This document shows positions 9,106 to 17,525 of a DNA stretch of 44,155 nucleotides, piece by piece (the stretch's first letter is position 1; each line of letters starts with the position of its first letter). The notes below the pieces were generated by a model. That model saw nothing but the letters and a program-made list of their open reading frames with translations. It was not told the origin of the DNA and did not search any database. Origin of the DNA: an uncultured Oscillospiraceae bacterium (GTDB lineage: Bacteria > Bacillota > Clostridia > Oscillospirales > Acutalibacteraceae); assembly GCA_900549825.1 (NCBI GenBank), contig URQB01000018.1, forward strand, positions 1 through 44,155. The letters are read 5' to 3'. The translations under genes were made by a program, and so were the position numbers.

Positions 9106-10449
9106 ATGAGTATTCGTTTGAACGACAGTTATGCGCAGCATTTCGCGCAGCCGGGGGAATTGGCTGCGATGGCGGCCGAGGTACAGGCCGCGCAGGAGAA
9201 GCTGCACAGTGGCACGGGCGCGGGCAGCGACTTTTTGGGCTGGCTGACGCTGCCAACCGATTATGACAAGGAGGAGTTCGGGCGCATCCAGGCTGCTGCA
9301 AAGCGCATTCGGGAGGACAGCGACGTGCTGATCGTCATCGGCATCGGCGGTTCCTATCTCGGCGCGCGCGCCGTGCTGGAATTCATCAAATCCCCGCATT
9401 ACAACCTGCTGGCAAAGGATACGCCGGAAATTTATTTCACCGGCAACAGCATCAGCTCCACCGCACTGAGCGAATTGCTCGCGCTGTGCGAGGGCAAAGA
9501 GGTTTCCGTCAATGTCATCTCCAAATCCGGCACGACCACGGAGCCTGCGGTCGCATTCCGCGTGTTCCGCGAGCTGCTGGAGAAAAAATACGGCAAGGAG
9601 GGCGCCGCGAAGCGCATCTACGCCACGACCGACCGCGCGCGCGGCACGCTGAAGGAATTTTCCGAAAAGGCCGGATACGAAACTTTTGTTGTGCCGGATG
9701 ACGTCGGCGGCCGCTATTCCGTGCTCACAGCCGTAGGCCTTCTGCCGATCGCGGTCAGCGGCACGGATATCGAGGCGCTCATGGCGGGCGCACAGGATGC
9801 GCAGAAGGCATTGATGGAGCCCGACCTGATGAAAAATGACTGCTACCGCTATGCCGCATGGCGCAACCTGCTTTACCGCAAGGGCAAGAAGATCGAGATG
9901 ATGGTCAGCTACGAGCCGGCCTATCAGATAATGAATGAATGGTTCAAGCAGCTCTTCGGCGAGAGCGAGGGCAAGGAGGGCAAGGGTATTTTCCCGGCTT
10001 CCGCCATCTTCTCGACGGACCTGCACTCCCTGGGCCAGTATATCCAGCAGGGGGAGCGGGAGCTGTTTGAAACGGTGGTCCGTTTTGAGAAGCCGCGCAC
10101 CGAGCTTACCATTGGTGAAGATGCGGAGAATGTAGACGGCCTGAATTTCCTTGCGGGTAAGACGATGGATTTTGTCAACAGCAAGGCCTTTGAAGGCACG
10201 ATCCTCGCCCATACGGACGGCGGCGTACCAAATCTCGTTTTGGAAGGGGAGGATATGAGCGAGCACACGCTCGGCTATCTGATCTACTTCCTTGAAAAGG
10301 CCTGCGCTGTTTCCGGCTATATCCTTGGCGTTAACCCCTTCGACCAGCCGGGCGTGGAAAGCTACAAAAAGAATATGTTCGCCCTTCTGGGCAAGCCGGG
10401 CTATGAAGCACAGCGCGCCGAGCTGGAGGCGCGTCTGAAAAGCCACTGA
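9106..10449 (+). CDS. pgi: Glucose-6-phosphate isomerase
   Basis: A 447-residue enzyme that interconverts glucose 6-phosphate and fructose 6-phosphate, of the short bacterial form typical of Firmicutes. Seen: IGIGGSYLGARAV and SKSGTTTEPA (phosphate binding), the PGI signature GGRYSVLTAVGLLPI, the conserved EGKGIFPAS region, HTDGGVPN, and the C-terminal signature FDQPGVESYKKNMF with its catalytic lysine. Start 9106 has AAAGGAAAGG upstream; the open frame extends to 9058 but without family similarity. It has a good promoter upstream and a small P-loop gene 54 bases downstream. Confidence 0.97.
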   Translation: MSIRLNDSYAQHFAQPGELAAMAAEVQAAQEKLHSGTGAGSDFLGWLTLPTDYDKEEFGRIQAAAKRIREDSDVLIVIGIGGSYLGARAVLEFIKSPHYNLLAKDTPEIYFTGNSISSTALSELLALCEGKEVSVNVISKSGTTTEPAVAFRVFRELLEKKYGKEGAAKRIYATTDRARGTLKEFSEKAGYETFVVPDDVGGRYSVLTAVGLLPIAVSGTDIEALMAGAQDAQKALMEPDLMKNDCYRYAAWRNLLYRKGKKIEMMVSYEPAYQIMNEWFKQLFGESEGKEGKGIFPASAIFSTDLHSLGQYIQQGERELFETVVRFEKPRTELTIGEDAENVDGLNFLAGKTMDFVNSKAFEGTILAHTDGGVPNLVLEGEDMSEHTLGYLIYFLEKACAVSGYILGVNPFDQPGVESYKKNMFALLGKPGYEAQRAELEARLKSH

Positions 10450-10503
10450 TATTTCGTTGATCGCCGCCATTGGCGGACATTAAATACACAGGAGGAGATT
10501 ACA

Positions 10504-10920
10504 ATGATATCTCTGATTATTGGGCATAAGGGTTCCGGAAAGACAAAGCACCTCATCCAGATGGTCAATGAGGCTGTGGAAAGCTCCAAAGGCAATGTGG
10601 TCTGCGTGGAAAAGGAAACCAAGCTCACTTATGATGTCAACTACCGTGCGCGGCTTGTTGCAACGGATTACTTCGGCGTGGAAGGCTTCGATGCGTTTTA
10701 TGGCTTTTTGAGCGGCATTTGTGCCGGCGATCATGATATCACCCATGTCATGATCGACGCGACGTTCCGCATCGGCGGGCGCGATTACGAGGCTCTGGCA
10801 GATTTCCTGGAGAAGGTGAAAAAACTCTCTGATCTGACGGAGGTGGATTTCGTCTTTACAATTTCTACGGACGAGGCGGATCTGCCCAAGCGTATTTTTG
10901 ATTTCTGCAAGAAGGCGTAA
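10504..10920 (+). CDS. Small P-loop ATPase-like protein of unknown function
   Basis: A 138-residue cytosolic protein that begins almost at once with a Walker A motif, GHKGSGKTK (residues 7-15). A possible Walker B-like strand is THVMIDATF (about residues 81-89). Similar short proteins in Clostridia are often labelled 'PilT-like' or hypothetical, but no secretion or pilus domains are present here. A strong AGGAGGA site precedes the start. It follows pgi and is closed by a GC-rich hairpin, so it is probably the second gene of the pgi transcript. Function is unknown; nucleotide binding is the only supported statement. Confidence 0.8.
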   Translation: MISLIIGHKGSGKTKHLIQMVNEAVESSKGNVVCVEKETKLTYDVNYRARLVATDYFGVEGFDAFYGFLSGICAGDHDITHVMIDATFRIGGRDYEALADFLEKVKKLSDLTEVDFVFTISTDEADLPKRIFDFCKKA

Positions 10921-10944
10921 TGTTTCAGCTGTCTGAACGATCAA

Positions 10945-10978
10945 GCCGCCGCCGGTCAGAAAGTCCGGCGGCGGCTTT
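10945..10978 (+). terminator. Terminator after the pgi/P-loop gene pair
   Basis: An 11-bp GC stem, GCCGCCGCCGG (10945-10955) with CCGGCGGCGGC (10965-10975), and a 9-base loop. Only three T residues follow, so the U-tract is weak. Confidence 0.6.
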
Positions 10979-11049
10979 CCGGATCAACGAAAAGGGGCGG
11001 CAAAGCGCGAAAAAACCTCGCTTTCCTCTGATTTTACCCGAATCAGGCC

Positions 11050-11078
11050 TTGACAAACGATTTGCAGGGCGATATAAT
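11050..11078 (+). promoter_or_regulatory. Consensus sigma-A promoter of the yceD-rpmF operon
   Basis: TTGACA (11050-11055), a 17-base spacer and TATAAT (11073-11078) match the consensus exactly. This fits a strongly expressed ribosomal protein operon. Confidence 0.9.
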
Positions 11079-11106
11079 TATCCGTGCGCTATATTTGAGG
11101 TGGAGT

Positions 11107-11601
11107 ATGTTGATTGAACTCGAAAACCTGTTTGAAAATGAAGGCGAAAGGCTGCCGATTGATCGGTCCTTTGATTTTTCAGGCGAAGAGCTGAATGGCG
11201 TACACCCCTTTGTATCACCCGTCAAGGTAAAAGGCGAAATCCGTAACCGTGCGGGCATCGTTTCCCTGCATGCGCGCGCGGCCTTTTCCTTTCGTGCGCC
11301 GTGCGACCGCTGTGCGGCGGAGACGGAGCGGGACATGCTGGTGCCCCTGGAGCATGTGCTGGTAACGCATCTCGATGAGGAGGATACCGGTGAATTCATT
11401 GTCGTAGAAGGCATGCGGCTGGATTTGACTGCCCTTGTGCGGGAGGATCTTTTGCTCGCCCTGCCGGCGAAGTTTTTATGCCGGGAGGCTTGCAAAGGCC
11501 TTTGTCCGATGTGCGGCAAAAATCTCAACGACGGCTCCTGTAGCTGCAAAAAGCCGATCGATCCACGTTTGGAGGCTTTGCGTCAGCTTTTGGATCAATA
11601 A
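11107..11601 (+). CDS. YceD family protein (DUF177)
   Basis: A 164-residue member of the YceD/DUF177 family, which is almost always encoded just before ribosomal protein L32 and is linked to 23S rRNA or L32 metabolism. Cysteine pairs CDRC in the middle and CREACKGLCPMCG plus CSC near the C-terminus look like a zinc-binding arrangement typical of this family. The start at 11107 (GAGGTGGAGT upstream) was preferred over one at 11050, which lies inside the promoter. rpmF begins 41 bases downstream in the same operon. Confidence 0.88.
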   Translation: MLIELENLFENEGERLPIDRSFDFSGEELNGVHPFVSPVKVKGEIRNRAGIVSLHARAAFSFRAPCDRCAAETERDMLVPLEHVLVTHLDEEDTGEFIVVEGMRLDLTALVREDLLLALPAKFLCREACKGLCPMCGKNLNDGSCSCKKPIDPRLEALRQLLDQ

Positions 11602-11642
11602 TCAGAAAATGTTTTTTACAGCAAGCTTAAGGAGGTGCTGAC

Positions 11643-11825
11643 ATGGCGGTACCAAAGAGAAGAGTTTCAAAGGCAAGAAGGGATAAGCGCCGCTCCAATG
11701 TCTGGAAGATGGATGCTCCGGAGCTCGTGAAGTGCCCGAACTGCGGTGAGTATAAGCGGCCGCACCGGATTTGCCAGAGCTGCGGCTTCTACAAAGGCAA
11801 GGAAATCGTGAAGAAGGACGCGTAA
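11643..11825 (+). CDS. rpmF: 50S ribosomal protein L32
   Basis: A 60-residue protein with the L32 start MAVPKRRVSKARRDKRRS and a four-cysteine zinc ribbon: CPNCG and CQSCG separated by ten residues. This is the zinc-containing L32 form. AAGGAGG lies directly upstream. It is the second gene of the yceD-rpmF operon and is followed by a terminator. Confidence 0.98.
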   Translation: MAVPKRRVSKARRDKRRSNVWKMDAPELVKCPNCGEYKRPHRICQSCGFYKGKEIVKKDA

Positions 11826-11866
11826 GAGCCCTTTTAAGCGGGTCTTCAGGTCACACGGGAAGAAAG

Positions 11867-11903
11867 GTAGAGGAGGGTTACCTTCTCTGCTTTTTTCTTT
11901 TTT
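11867..11903 (+). terminator. Terminator after rpmF
   Basis: GTAGAGGAGG (11867-11876) pairs with CCTTCTCTGC (11881-11890) across a GTTA loop, with G-T wobbles, and is followed by a long T-rich tract (11891-11903). Confidence 0.8.
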
Positions 11904-11984
11904 CCGGGCAATGAGAAGATGAGGCAGCTTGACCGCCGTCTGCTTTTCCGGATTGTATGGAGCATTCTATGGATGGGGTGGCTG

Positions 11985-12104
11985 ATGTCCGTGACCATCG
12001 CGGCTGTCACGCCGCATTCCGTAGATGGGAGACGGCAAAACGGCCTGTCACTCCAAATTTCTGTTCATCTATTATTGTTGTGGGGGTACGGCGAATGGCT
12101 GTAA
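11985..12104 (+). pseudogene. Degenerate copy of the DUF512 gene start (39-codon ORF)
   Basis: This short ORF begins MSVTIAAVTPHSVDG, 10 of 15 residues identical to the start of the next gene (MAVTISAVEPHSVCA). Most base differences between the copies are in third codon positions. After these codons the similarity ends. The ORF has a GGGGTGG sequence upstream and runs in another frame into the DUF512 gene: its stop codon (12102-12104) overlaps the first codons of that gene, whose ATG is at 12095. It may be a decayed tandem duplication or a coupled leader peptide. Confidence 0.5.
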
Positions 12105-13516
12105 CCATTTCGGCTGTTGAGCCGCATTCCGTCTGCGCACATCGCGGCGTGCGGGCCGGGGAGGTATTGACTCGGATCAACGGCCACGAGATCGTCGATA
12201 TCCTTGATTATCAGTTTTACGCTACGGAGCGAAAGCTCACCCTGACGCTGTGCGATGCACATGGCAAACAGCGGGAATTGAAAATCAAAAAGGGGCAGTA
12301 TGAGGATCTCGGGCTTCAGTTTGATACCTATCTGATGGACCGGCAGCGCCACTGTGCGAATAAGTGCATATTCTGCTTTATCGACCAGCTTCCCAGGGGG
12401 ATGCGAGAGAGCCTTTATTTCAAGGATGACGATTCCCGCCTTTCCTTTCTCTTCGGCAATTATGTGACGCTGACCAATCTCTCCGGGCGCGAGGCGGAGC
12501 GCATCATCCAGATGCATATCAGCCCTGTCAATATCTCCGTGCATACCATGAATCCGGAGCTGCGCGTGAAAATGATGAAAAACCCGCGTGCCGGGGAATC
12601 GCTTCAGATGATCAAGCGGTTTGCGGATGCGGGGATCCAGATGAATACCCAGCTTGTTTTATGCCCTGGCTTAAACGACGGAGACGAGCTTTTATACAGC
12701 CTGACGGAGCTGGGCAAGCTATATCCGGCAGTGCAGAGCATCGCCGCCGTGCCGCTGGGAATGACGAAATACCGCGAAGGGCTAACCGAACTGACGCCCT
12801 ATACGCGGGAGAGCGCCGCGGCGGTGGTGGACATGATCGAGGATTTTGCCGCCCATTTTCTCTATTTCAAGGGGACGCGCCTTGCCTTTGCCGCGGATGA
12901 ATTCTACCTCAAGGCAGGGCGGAAGATCCCGCCGCCGGAGGCCTATGAGGATTTTGCGCAGCTGGAAAACGGCATTGGCCTTTGGGCGCTTTTGAAGGAT
13001 GAATTTGATGCTGCGCTGCGGCTTCTGAACGAAATGGATCTCCCCGTGCGGCCGCGCAGGGTGGCCGTTGCGACAGGGCAGGCAGCTTTTCCCCTGCTGG
13101 AGGAACTGGCCGCTGCAGTGCAGGCAAAATGCCCGGCGCTTACCGTGCAGGTTTATGCGGTGCGCAACGATTTCTTTGGAGAATCGATCACCGTGGCAGG
13201 CCTCCTGACCGGGAGGGACCTGATCGCCCAGCTGAAGGGGAAGGAACTTGGGGAAGAACTTTTGATCCCTGCTGTGATGCTGCGCCGGGAGGGCGATCTG
13301 TTTCTGGATGACCTTACCCCCTCGGATGTGGAAAAGGCGCTCCAGATACCCGTTACGCCCGTCCCGAACGATGGCGGGCAATTGCTGGATGCCATGCTGG
13401 GCATGAAAGCCTGGGCGTTGAATGACGGCCGCTCAGAAAGGACTGATTTTTATGGCGAAACCTGTTGTGGCGATTGTGGGGAGGCCGAATGTAGGCAAGT
13501 CCACGCTATTCAATAA
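12095..13516 (+). CDS. DUF512 radical-SAM-type protein with N-terminal PDZ
   Basis: A 473-residue cytosolic protein. Residues about 1-60 form a PDZ-like domain (GVRAGEVLTRINGHEI). Next comes CxxxCxxC, Cys87-Cys91-Cys94 in HCANKCIFCFIDQLP, the 4Fe-4S cluster pattern of radical SAM proteins, followed by a radical-SAM-like barrel and the DUF512 domain. Function is not established; the family commonly lies next to der, as here. The start at 12095 has GGGGG eight bases upstream and fits the PDZ start. The frame runs 65 bases into der, adding a cysteine-rich tail of about 30 residues (CCGDCGEAEC) that is probably not part of the conserved family. Confidence 0.85.
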   Translation: MAVTISAVEPHSVCAHRGVRAGEVLTRINGHEIVDILDYQFYATERKLTLTLCDAHGKQRELKIKKGQYEDLGLQFDTYLMDRQRHCANKCIFCFIDQLPRGMRESLYFKDDDSRLSFLFGNYVTLTNLSGREAERIIQMHISPVNISVHTMNPELRVKMMKNPRAGESLQMIKRFADAGIQMNTQLVLCPGLNDGDELLYSLTELGKLYPAVQSIAAVPLGMTKYREGLTELTPYTRESAAAVVDMIEDFAAHFLYFKGTRLAFAADEFYLKAGRKIPPPEAYEDFAQLENGIGLWALLKDEFDAALRLLNEMDLPVRPRRVAVATGQAAFPLLEELAAAVQAKCPALTVQVYAVRNDFFGESITVAGLLTGRDLIAQLKGKELGEELLIPAVMLRREGDLFLDDLTPSDVEKALQIPVTPVPNDGGQLLDAMLGMKAWALNDGRSERTDFYGETCCGDCGEAECRQVHAIQ

Positions 13517-14777
13517 GCTGGTGGGCAAACGGCTCTCCATCGTCGATGATACGCCGGGCGTGACGCGCGACCGGATTTATGGGGACTGCGAGTGGCTTGG
13601 CCACAACCTGCTGCTCGTCGATACGGGCGGCATTGAGCCGCGCGCGGACGATGTGATCTTATCCCAGATGCGCAGGCAGGCGCAGCTGGCAATCGAGAGC
13701 GCGGATGTGATCGTGCTGGTGACGGATCTACGCTCCGGCGTGGTAGCGACGGATGCGGAGGTGGCCTCCATGCTGCAGAAGAGCGGCAAGCCGGTTGTAC
13801 TCTGCGTCAACAAATGTGATTCCATTGGCGCACCGCCGCTCGATTTTTATGAATTTTATAATCTTGGCCTTGGCGACCCGATCGCCGTATCCGCCGCGCA
13901 CGGCCATGGCACGGGCGACCTGCTTGACGCCGTGCTATCCCATCTGCCGCCCGAGCGGGAAGAGGAGGAGGACGACGACGCGGTCAGGGTTGCAGTGGTC
14001 GGCAAGCCCAACGTGGGCAAATCCTCGCTGATTAACGCCATTGCGGGCGAGGAGCGCGTGATTGTTTCCGATATCGCGGGTACCACGCGCGACGCGACGG
14101 ATACCTTTATCGAAAATCAGCATGGGAAGTTTGTCTTCATCGATACGGCCGGACTCAGACGCAAGAGCCGCGTGGACGACGCGATTGAGAAATACAGCGT
14201 TCTGCGCGCGCGCATGGCGGTCGAGCGCGCGCACGTATGCGTGATCATGATCGACGCGCAGGAGGGCTTTACCGAGCAGGATTCCAAGGTGGCGGGCATT
14301 GCCCACGAGCAGGGGAAAGCCTGCATCATCGCGGTCAATAAATGGGACGCGGTTGAGAAAGACGGCCGCACGATGGATACCTTCCGCAAGAAGCTGATGC
14401 AGGATTTCTCCTTTATGTCTTATGCGCCGATTATTTTTATCTCCGCAAAAACAGGGCAGAGGATTGACCGGCTGTTTGAGCTGATCCGTTATGTAGACGG
14501 GCAGAACGCCATGCGCATCTCGACCGGTAAGCTCAACGACGTCCTGGCCGCCGCAACGGCAAGGGTACAGCCGCCTACGGATAAGGGCAGGCGGTTGAAG
14601 ATCTATTATATGACGCAGGCTTCGACCCGCCCGCCGACTTTTGTCTGCTTTGTCAACCGCAGGGATCTGTTTCACTACAGCTATCAGCGGTATCTTGACA
14701 ACCAGATTCGCGAGGTATTCGGCCTGGAGGGTACGCCGACCCGTTTCGTCATCCGGGAGCGGGAGGAGAAAAAATAA
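13452..14777 (+). CDS. der: Ribosome biogenesis GTPase Der (EngA)
   Basis: A 441-residue double GTPase needed for 50S subunit assembly. Two G domains in tandem: GRPNVGKS (residues 10-17) with DTGG and NKCD, then GKPNVGKS (about 184-191) with DTAG and NKWD, followed by the C-terminal KH-like domain that contacts rRNA. Start 13452 was chosen because the first G motif begins ten residues later; AGAAAGGACTG lies upstream. It overlaps the end of the DUF512 gene by 65 bases in another frame and is followed by a terminator, so the two genes form one transcript. Confidence 0.97.
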   Translation: MAKPVVAIVGRPNVGKSTLFNKLVGKRLSIVDDTPGVTRDRIYGDCEWLGHNLLLVDTGGIEPRADDVILSQMRRQAQLAIESADVIVLVTDLRSGVVATDAEVASMLQKSGKPVVLCVNKCDSIGAPPLDFYEFYNLGLGDPIAVSAAHGHGTGDLLDAVLSHLPPEREEEEDDDAVRVAVVGKPNVGKSSLINAIAGEERVIVSDIAGTTRDATDTFIENQHGKFVFIDTAGLRRKSRVDDAIEKYSVLRARMAVERAHVCVIMIDAQEGFTEQDSKVAGIAHEQGKACIIAVNKWDAVEKDGRTMDTFRKKLMQDFSFMSYAPIIFISAKTGQRIDRLFELIRYVDGQNAMRISTGKLNDVLAAATARVQPPTDKGRRLKIYYMTQASTRPPTFVCFVNRRDLFHYSYQRYLDNQIREVFGLEGTPTRFVIREREEKK

Positions 14778-14855
14778 TATTTTATCTGTCGGACTCTCTG
14801 CGATGTTTCATGCGGCAATGGAGCTGCTCGTCAATATGCAAGAAAATAGCATAGA

Positions 14856-14897
14856 AAGCGCATAACCATTTCCAACGGGATGGGGTTATGCGCTTTT
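14856..14897 (+). terminator. Terminator after der
   Basis: A 12-bp stem, AAGCGCATAACC (14856-14867) with GGTTATGCGCTT (14884-14895), followed by TTC. Confidence 0.8.
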
Positions 14898-15381
14898 CAC
14901 ATTTGATGAAGGCTCATTGGAATCAGTTGGCCATATCCCGCTCCGCATGGATGATGATTCGCACGAGGATCCGTGCAGCTGCTCTTTATGCTCCTCGTTC
15001 ATGCGGGTGCAATTCGGCGTTTCCACAAACAGGGCGGAATGATTCCAGATGGTGAATCACTATTTTTTCTCCGGCAAGGTAGCGTTTTAAGGAGAGGGGA
15101 GATGCTCCCCTGTTCCCCAATGCTGGCATGCGCTGTGTTAAAATGATGCAGACGATTCTTCACCCGCAGTTAAAAAGCGATAAAGACAGGTTTACCCCAC
15201 CGTAAATGGGGATTTTGATGGAAATTCCCCGCCCGATCCGCAGGATTTTGCGGTAGGAATCCAGATTTTTATTTTTTATGAGCAAACAATAGAAAAATGC
15301 AGAAAATCGAAGGAAACGAGAGGTTTTGGTAGCCCCGTTTTCGTTCATCTGCACTTTCTTGCAGTTTCCGTAAAAAAAATG
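14898..15381. other. Non-coding stretch between der and the pot operon
   Basis: No convincing gene is seen on either strand. There are several small inverted repeats: GGGGAG/CTCCCC (15096-15110), CCCCA/TGGGG near 15200, and CCGCA/TGCGG near 15240. It may be a decayed gene or a long untranscribed spacer. Confidence 0.5.
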
Positions 15382-15410
15382 TTGACAATTGCAGGTTTTC
15401 GCACTATATT
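15382..15410 (+). promoter_or_regulatory. Sigma-A promoter of the pot operon
   Basis: TTGACA (15382-15387), a 17-base spacer and TATATT (15405-15410), about 49 bases before the first gene. Confidence 0.8.
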
Positions 15411-15458
15411 TGTTACGATTCCTATCATAGGCTGCAAGGGCAGAGAGGGGCTGCATAA

Positions 15459-16580
15459 TTGGAAAATAGTGTGATCATCGATTTGAAAAATATCTCCGTG
15501 TCGTTCGACGGCGAGCAGATTCTGAAAAATCTGAATCTCTATATCCGCGATCGGGAGTTCATCACGCTGCTGGGCCCATCCGGCTGTGGGAAGACGACCA
15601 CGCTGCGGATCATCGGCGGCTTCCTGGAGCCGGATGAGGGTGACGTCGTCTTTGAAGGGAAAAAAATCAATGGTGTGCCGCCTCATAAGAGGCAGGTCAA
15701 CACCATTTTTCAGCGTTATGCGCTTTTTCCACATCTGGATGTTTATGAAAACATCGCGTTCGGCCTGCGGGTGAAGAAATGGCCGGAGAAAAAGATTCGG
15801 GATAAGGTCAACGAAATGCTGGCGCTCGTCAACCTGAAGGGCTTCAAGCGCCGCAAGATCGCATCATTGTCCGGCGGGCAGCAGCAGCGCGTCGCCATCG
15901 CGCGGGCGCTTGCCAACGAGCCGCGCGTGCTGCTTTTAGATGAGCCGCTTGGTGCGCTCGATCTCAAACTGCGCAAGGATATGCAGGTGGAGCTGAAAAA
16001 TATCCAGCAGCGCATGGGCATTACCTTTATCTATGTAACCCACGATCAGGAGGAGGCGCTGTCCATGTCTGACACCGTCGTCGTGATGGACAGCGGCGTC
16101 ATCCAGCAGATCGGTACGCCGGAGGATATCTACAACGAGCCGAAGAACGCATTCGTGGCGGATTTCATCGGCGAGAGCAATATTTTGGATGGAATCATGC
16201 GGGAGGATTATCTCGCAGAGTTTTCCGGGCACCGGTTCCAGTGCCTTGATAAGGGCTTCCAGAAAAATGAGCCGGTAGACGCGGTCGTCCGCCCGGAGGA
16301 TGTGGATGTCGTCTCCGCGGAAGAGGGGATGTTGTCCGGCACGGTGACGAGCGTCACCTTCAAGGGTGTCCATTTTGAAATGATTGTGGATATCGGCGGC
16401 TTCAAATGGATGATCCAATCCACCGACCACCAGTCGGTCGGCAGTGAAATCGGCCTGTCGATCGATCCGGACGCAATCCACATCATGAAAAAGTCCGCCT
16501 ATTCGGGCGCGTTCGGAGACTACAGCTCCTTCAGCGATGAGATCGAGCATCTATCTGACCCTGAGGAAGAGGAGGCGTAA
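15459..16580 (+). CDS. potA: Spermidine/putrescine ABC transporter, ATP-binding protein
   Basis: A 373-residue ATPase that powers polyamine uptake. Seen: Walker A GPSGCGKTT (about residues 40-48), Q-loop QRYALFPHL, signature LSGGQQQR, Walker B LLLDEPLGALD, switch THDQEEAL, and a C-terminal TOBE-like regulatory region (about residues 280-350). The start is a TTG at 15459 with GAGAGGGG eight bases upstream; a GTG at 15471 is an alternative. It is the first of four genes in the order ATPase, permease, permease, binding protein, the usual potABCD layout. The substrate is assigned from gene order and family; related polyamine-like cations remain possible. Confidence 0.92.
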   Translation: MENSVIIDLKNISVSFDGEQILKNLNLYIRDREFITLLGPSGCGKTTTLRIIGGFLEPDEGDVVFEGKKINGVPPHKRQVNTIFQRYALFPHLDVYENIAFGLRVKKWPEKKIRDKVNEMLALVNLKGFKRRKIASLSGGQQQRVAIARALANEPRVLLLDEPLGALDLKLRKDMQVELKNIQQRMGITFIYVTHDQEEALSMSDTVVVMDSGVIQQIGTPEDIYNEPKNAFVADFIGESNILDGIMREDYLAEFSGHRFQCLDKGFQKNEPVDAVVRPEDVDVVSAEEGMLSGTVTSVTFKGVHFEMIVDIGGFKWMIQSTDHQSVGSEIGLSIDPDAIHIMKKSAYSGAFGDYSSFSDEIEHLSDPEEEEA

Positions 16581-16582
16581 AG

Positions 16583-17410
16583 ATGGAAAAAAAGCCTTCC
16601 CTTTTGCAAAAGCTCGCCTCCGCGCAGTATATCGCCTGGTCTCTGATCTTTATCATCGCGCCGCTGATTCTGGTTGTCTATTATGCGTTTACGGATGCAC
16701 AGGGCAATTTTACCTTTGTCAACATCCAGCAGCTGAGTGGCTACGGCAGCATCTTCCTGCGCTCTATTGGCTACGGATTGGAAGCGACGGTCATCTGCCT
16801 GTTGCTTTCTTATCCGTTTGCCTATATCCTTTCCCAGTCCGGAGTGAAGCGGCAAAGCACGATGATCCTGCTCGTCATGCTGCCGATGTGGATGAATTTC
16901 CTGCTGCGGACCTATTCCTGGATGACGATTCTGGAGGATACGGGGCTGATCAATACCTTTCTCGGCTTCTTCGGCATCGGCCCGCTGCATATGATCAATA
17001 CGGGCGGTGCGGTGATCCTGGGCATGGTCTATAATTTCATCCCATATATGATCCTGCCGCTGTATTCCGTGATGTCCAAGCTCGATAAGAGCATGGTGGA
17101 GGCGGCGCAGGATCTGGGCGCGAACCGGGCGGCCGTCGTCCGCAAGGTGATTTTTCCGCTGAGTATGCCGGGCGTGGTCTCCGGGATCACGATGGTGTTC
17201 GTCCCGTGCGTGAGCACATTCTATATTTCCCAGAAGCTCGGCGGCGGTACCTTTTCACTCATCGGCGATATCATCGAGATGCAGTTCCAGACGGCGTACA
17301 ACTACAATCTGGGCGCGGCTCTGTCGCTCGTGCTGATGGTGCTCATCCTTATCTGCATGGCGTTCATGAACCGGTTCGCCGATCAGGATTCGGGCGCAAT
17401 GGTGATTTGA
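16583..17410 (+). CDS. potB: Spermidine/putrescine ABC transporter permease PotB
   Basis: A 275-residue inner-membrane permease with about six membrane segments of the binding-protein-dependent transport type. The cytoplasmic EAA loop, EAAQDLGANRAAVVRKVIFPLSMPG (about residues 173-197), is where PotA docks. It begins two bases after potA with an AGGAGG site inside the end of that gene, so translation is probably coupled. Its stop codon lies inside the left arm of a strong terminator-like hairpin that separates it from potC. Confidence 0.92.
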   Translation: MEKKPSLLQKLASAQYIAWSLIFIIAPLILVVYYAFTDAQGNFTFVNIQQLSGYGSIFLRSIGYGLEATVICLLLSYPFAYILSQSGVKRQSTMILLVMLPMWMNFLLRTYSWMTILEDTGLINTFLGFFGIGPLHMINTGGAVILGMVYNFIPYMILPLYSVMSKLDKSMVEAAQDLGANRAAVVRKVIFPLSMPGVVSGITMVFVPCVSTFYISQKLGGGTFSLIGDIIEMQFQTAYNYNLGAALSLVLMVLILICMAFMNRFADQDSGAMVI

Positions 17411-17437
17411 AAAAAGGCCGGACGGCCTTTTTTCAAA
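17406..17437 (+). terminator. Terminator-like hairpin between potB and potC
   Basis: A perfect 15-bp inverted repeat (17406-17420 with 17423-17437) has arms TTTGAAAAAAGGCCG and CGGCCTTTTTTCAAA and a GA centre. The T6 run is in the descending arm. The potB stop codon (17408-17410) is inside it. It would partly stop transcription before potC and potD, or protect the 3' end of a processed potAB mRNA. Confidence 0.7.
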
Positions 17438-17525
17438 CGGGAATGTTGTTCCGCTGTAAAGGCTTGGATGTACCGGCCTGGGGGCGGGCATACTTCTCGA
17501 TTCCGAGGAAGGGGTGACCATTTGT

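Noticed and set aside
14860..15015. Possible short minus-strand peptide beginning MNEEHKEQLHGSSCE
   Set aside because: No family match or convincing ribosome binding site; it runs into the der terminator.
15160..15456. Minus-strand 98-codon frame before potA
   Set aside because: It overlaps the pot promoter and no family pattern or ribosome binding site supports it.
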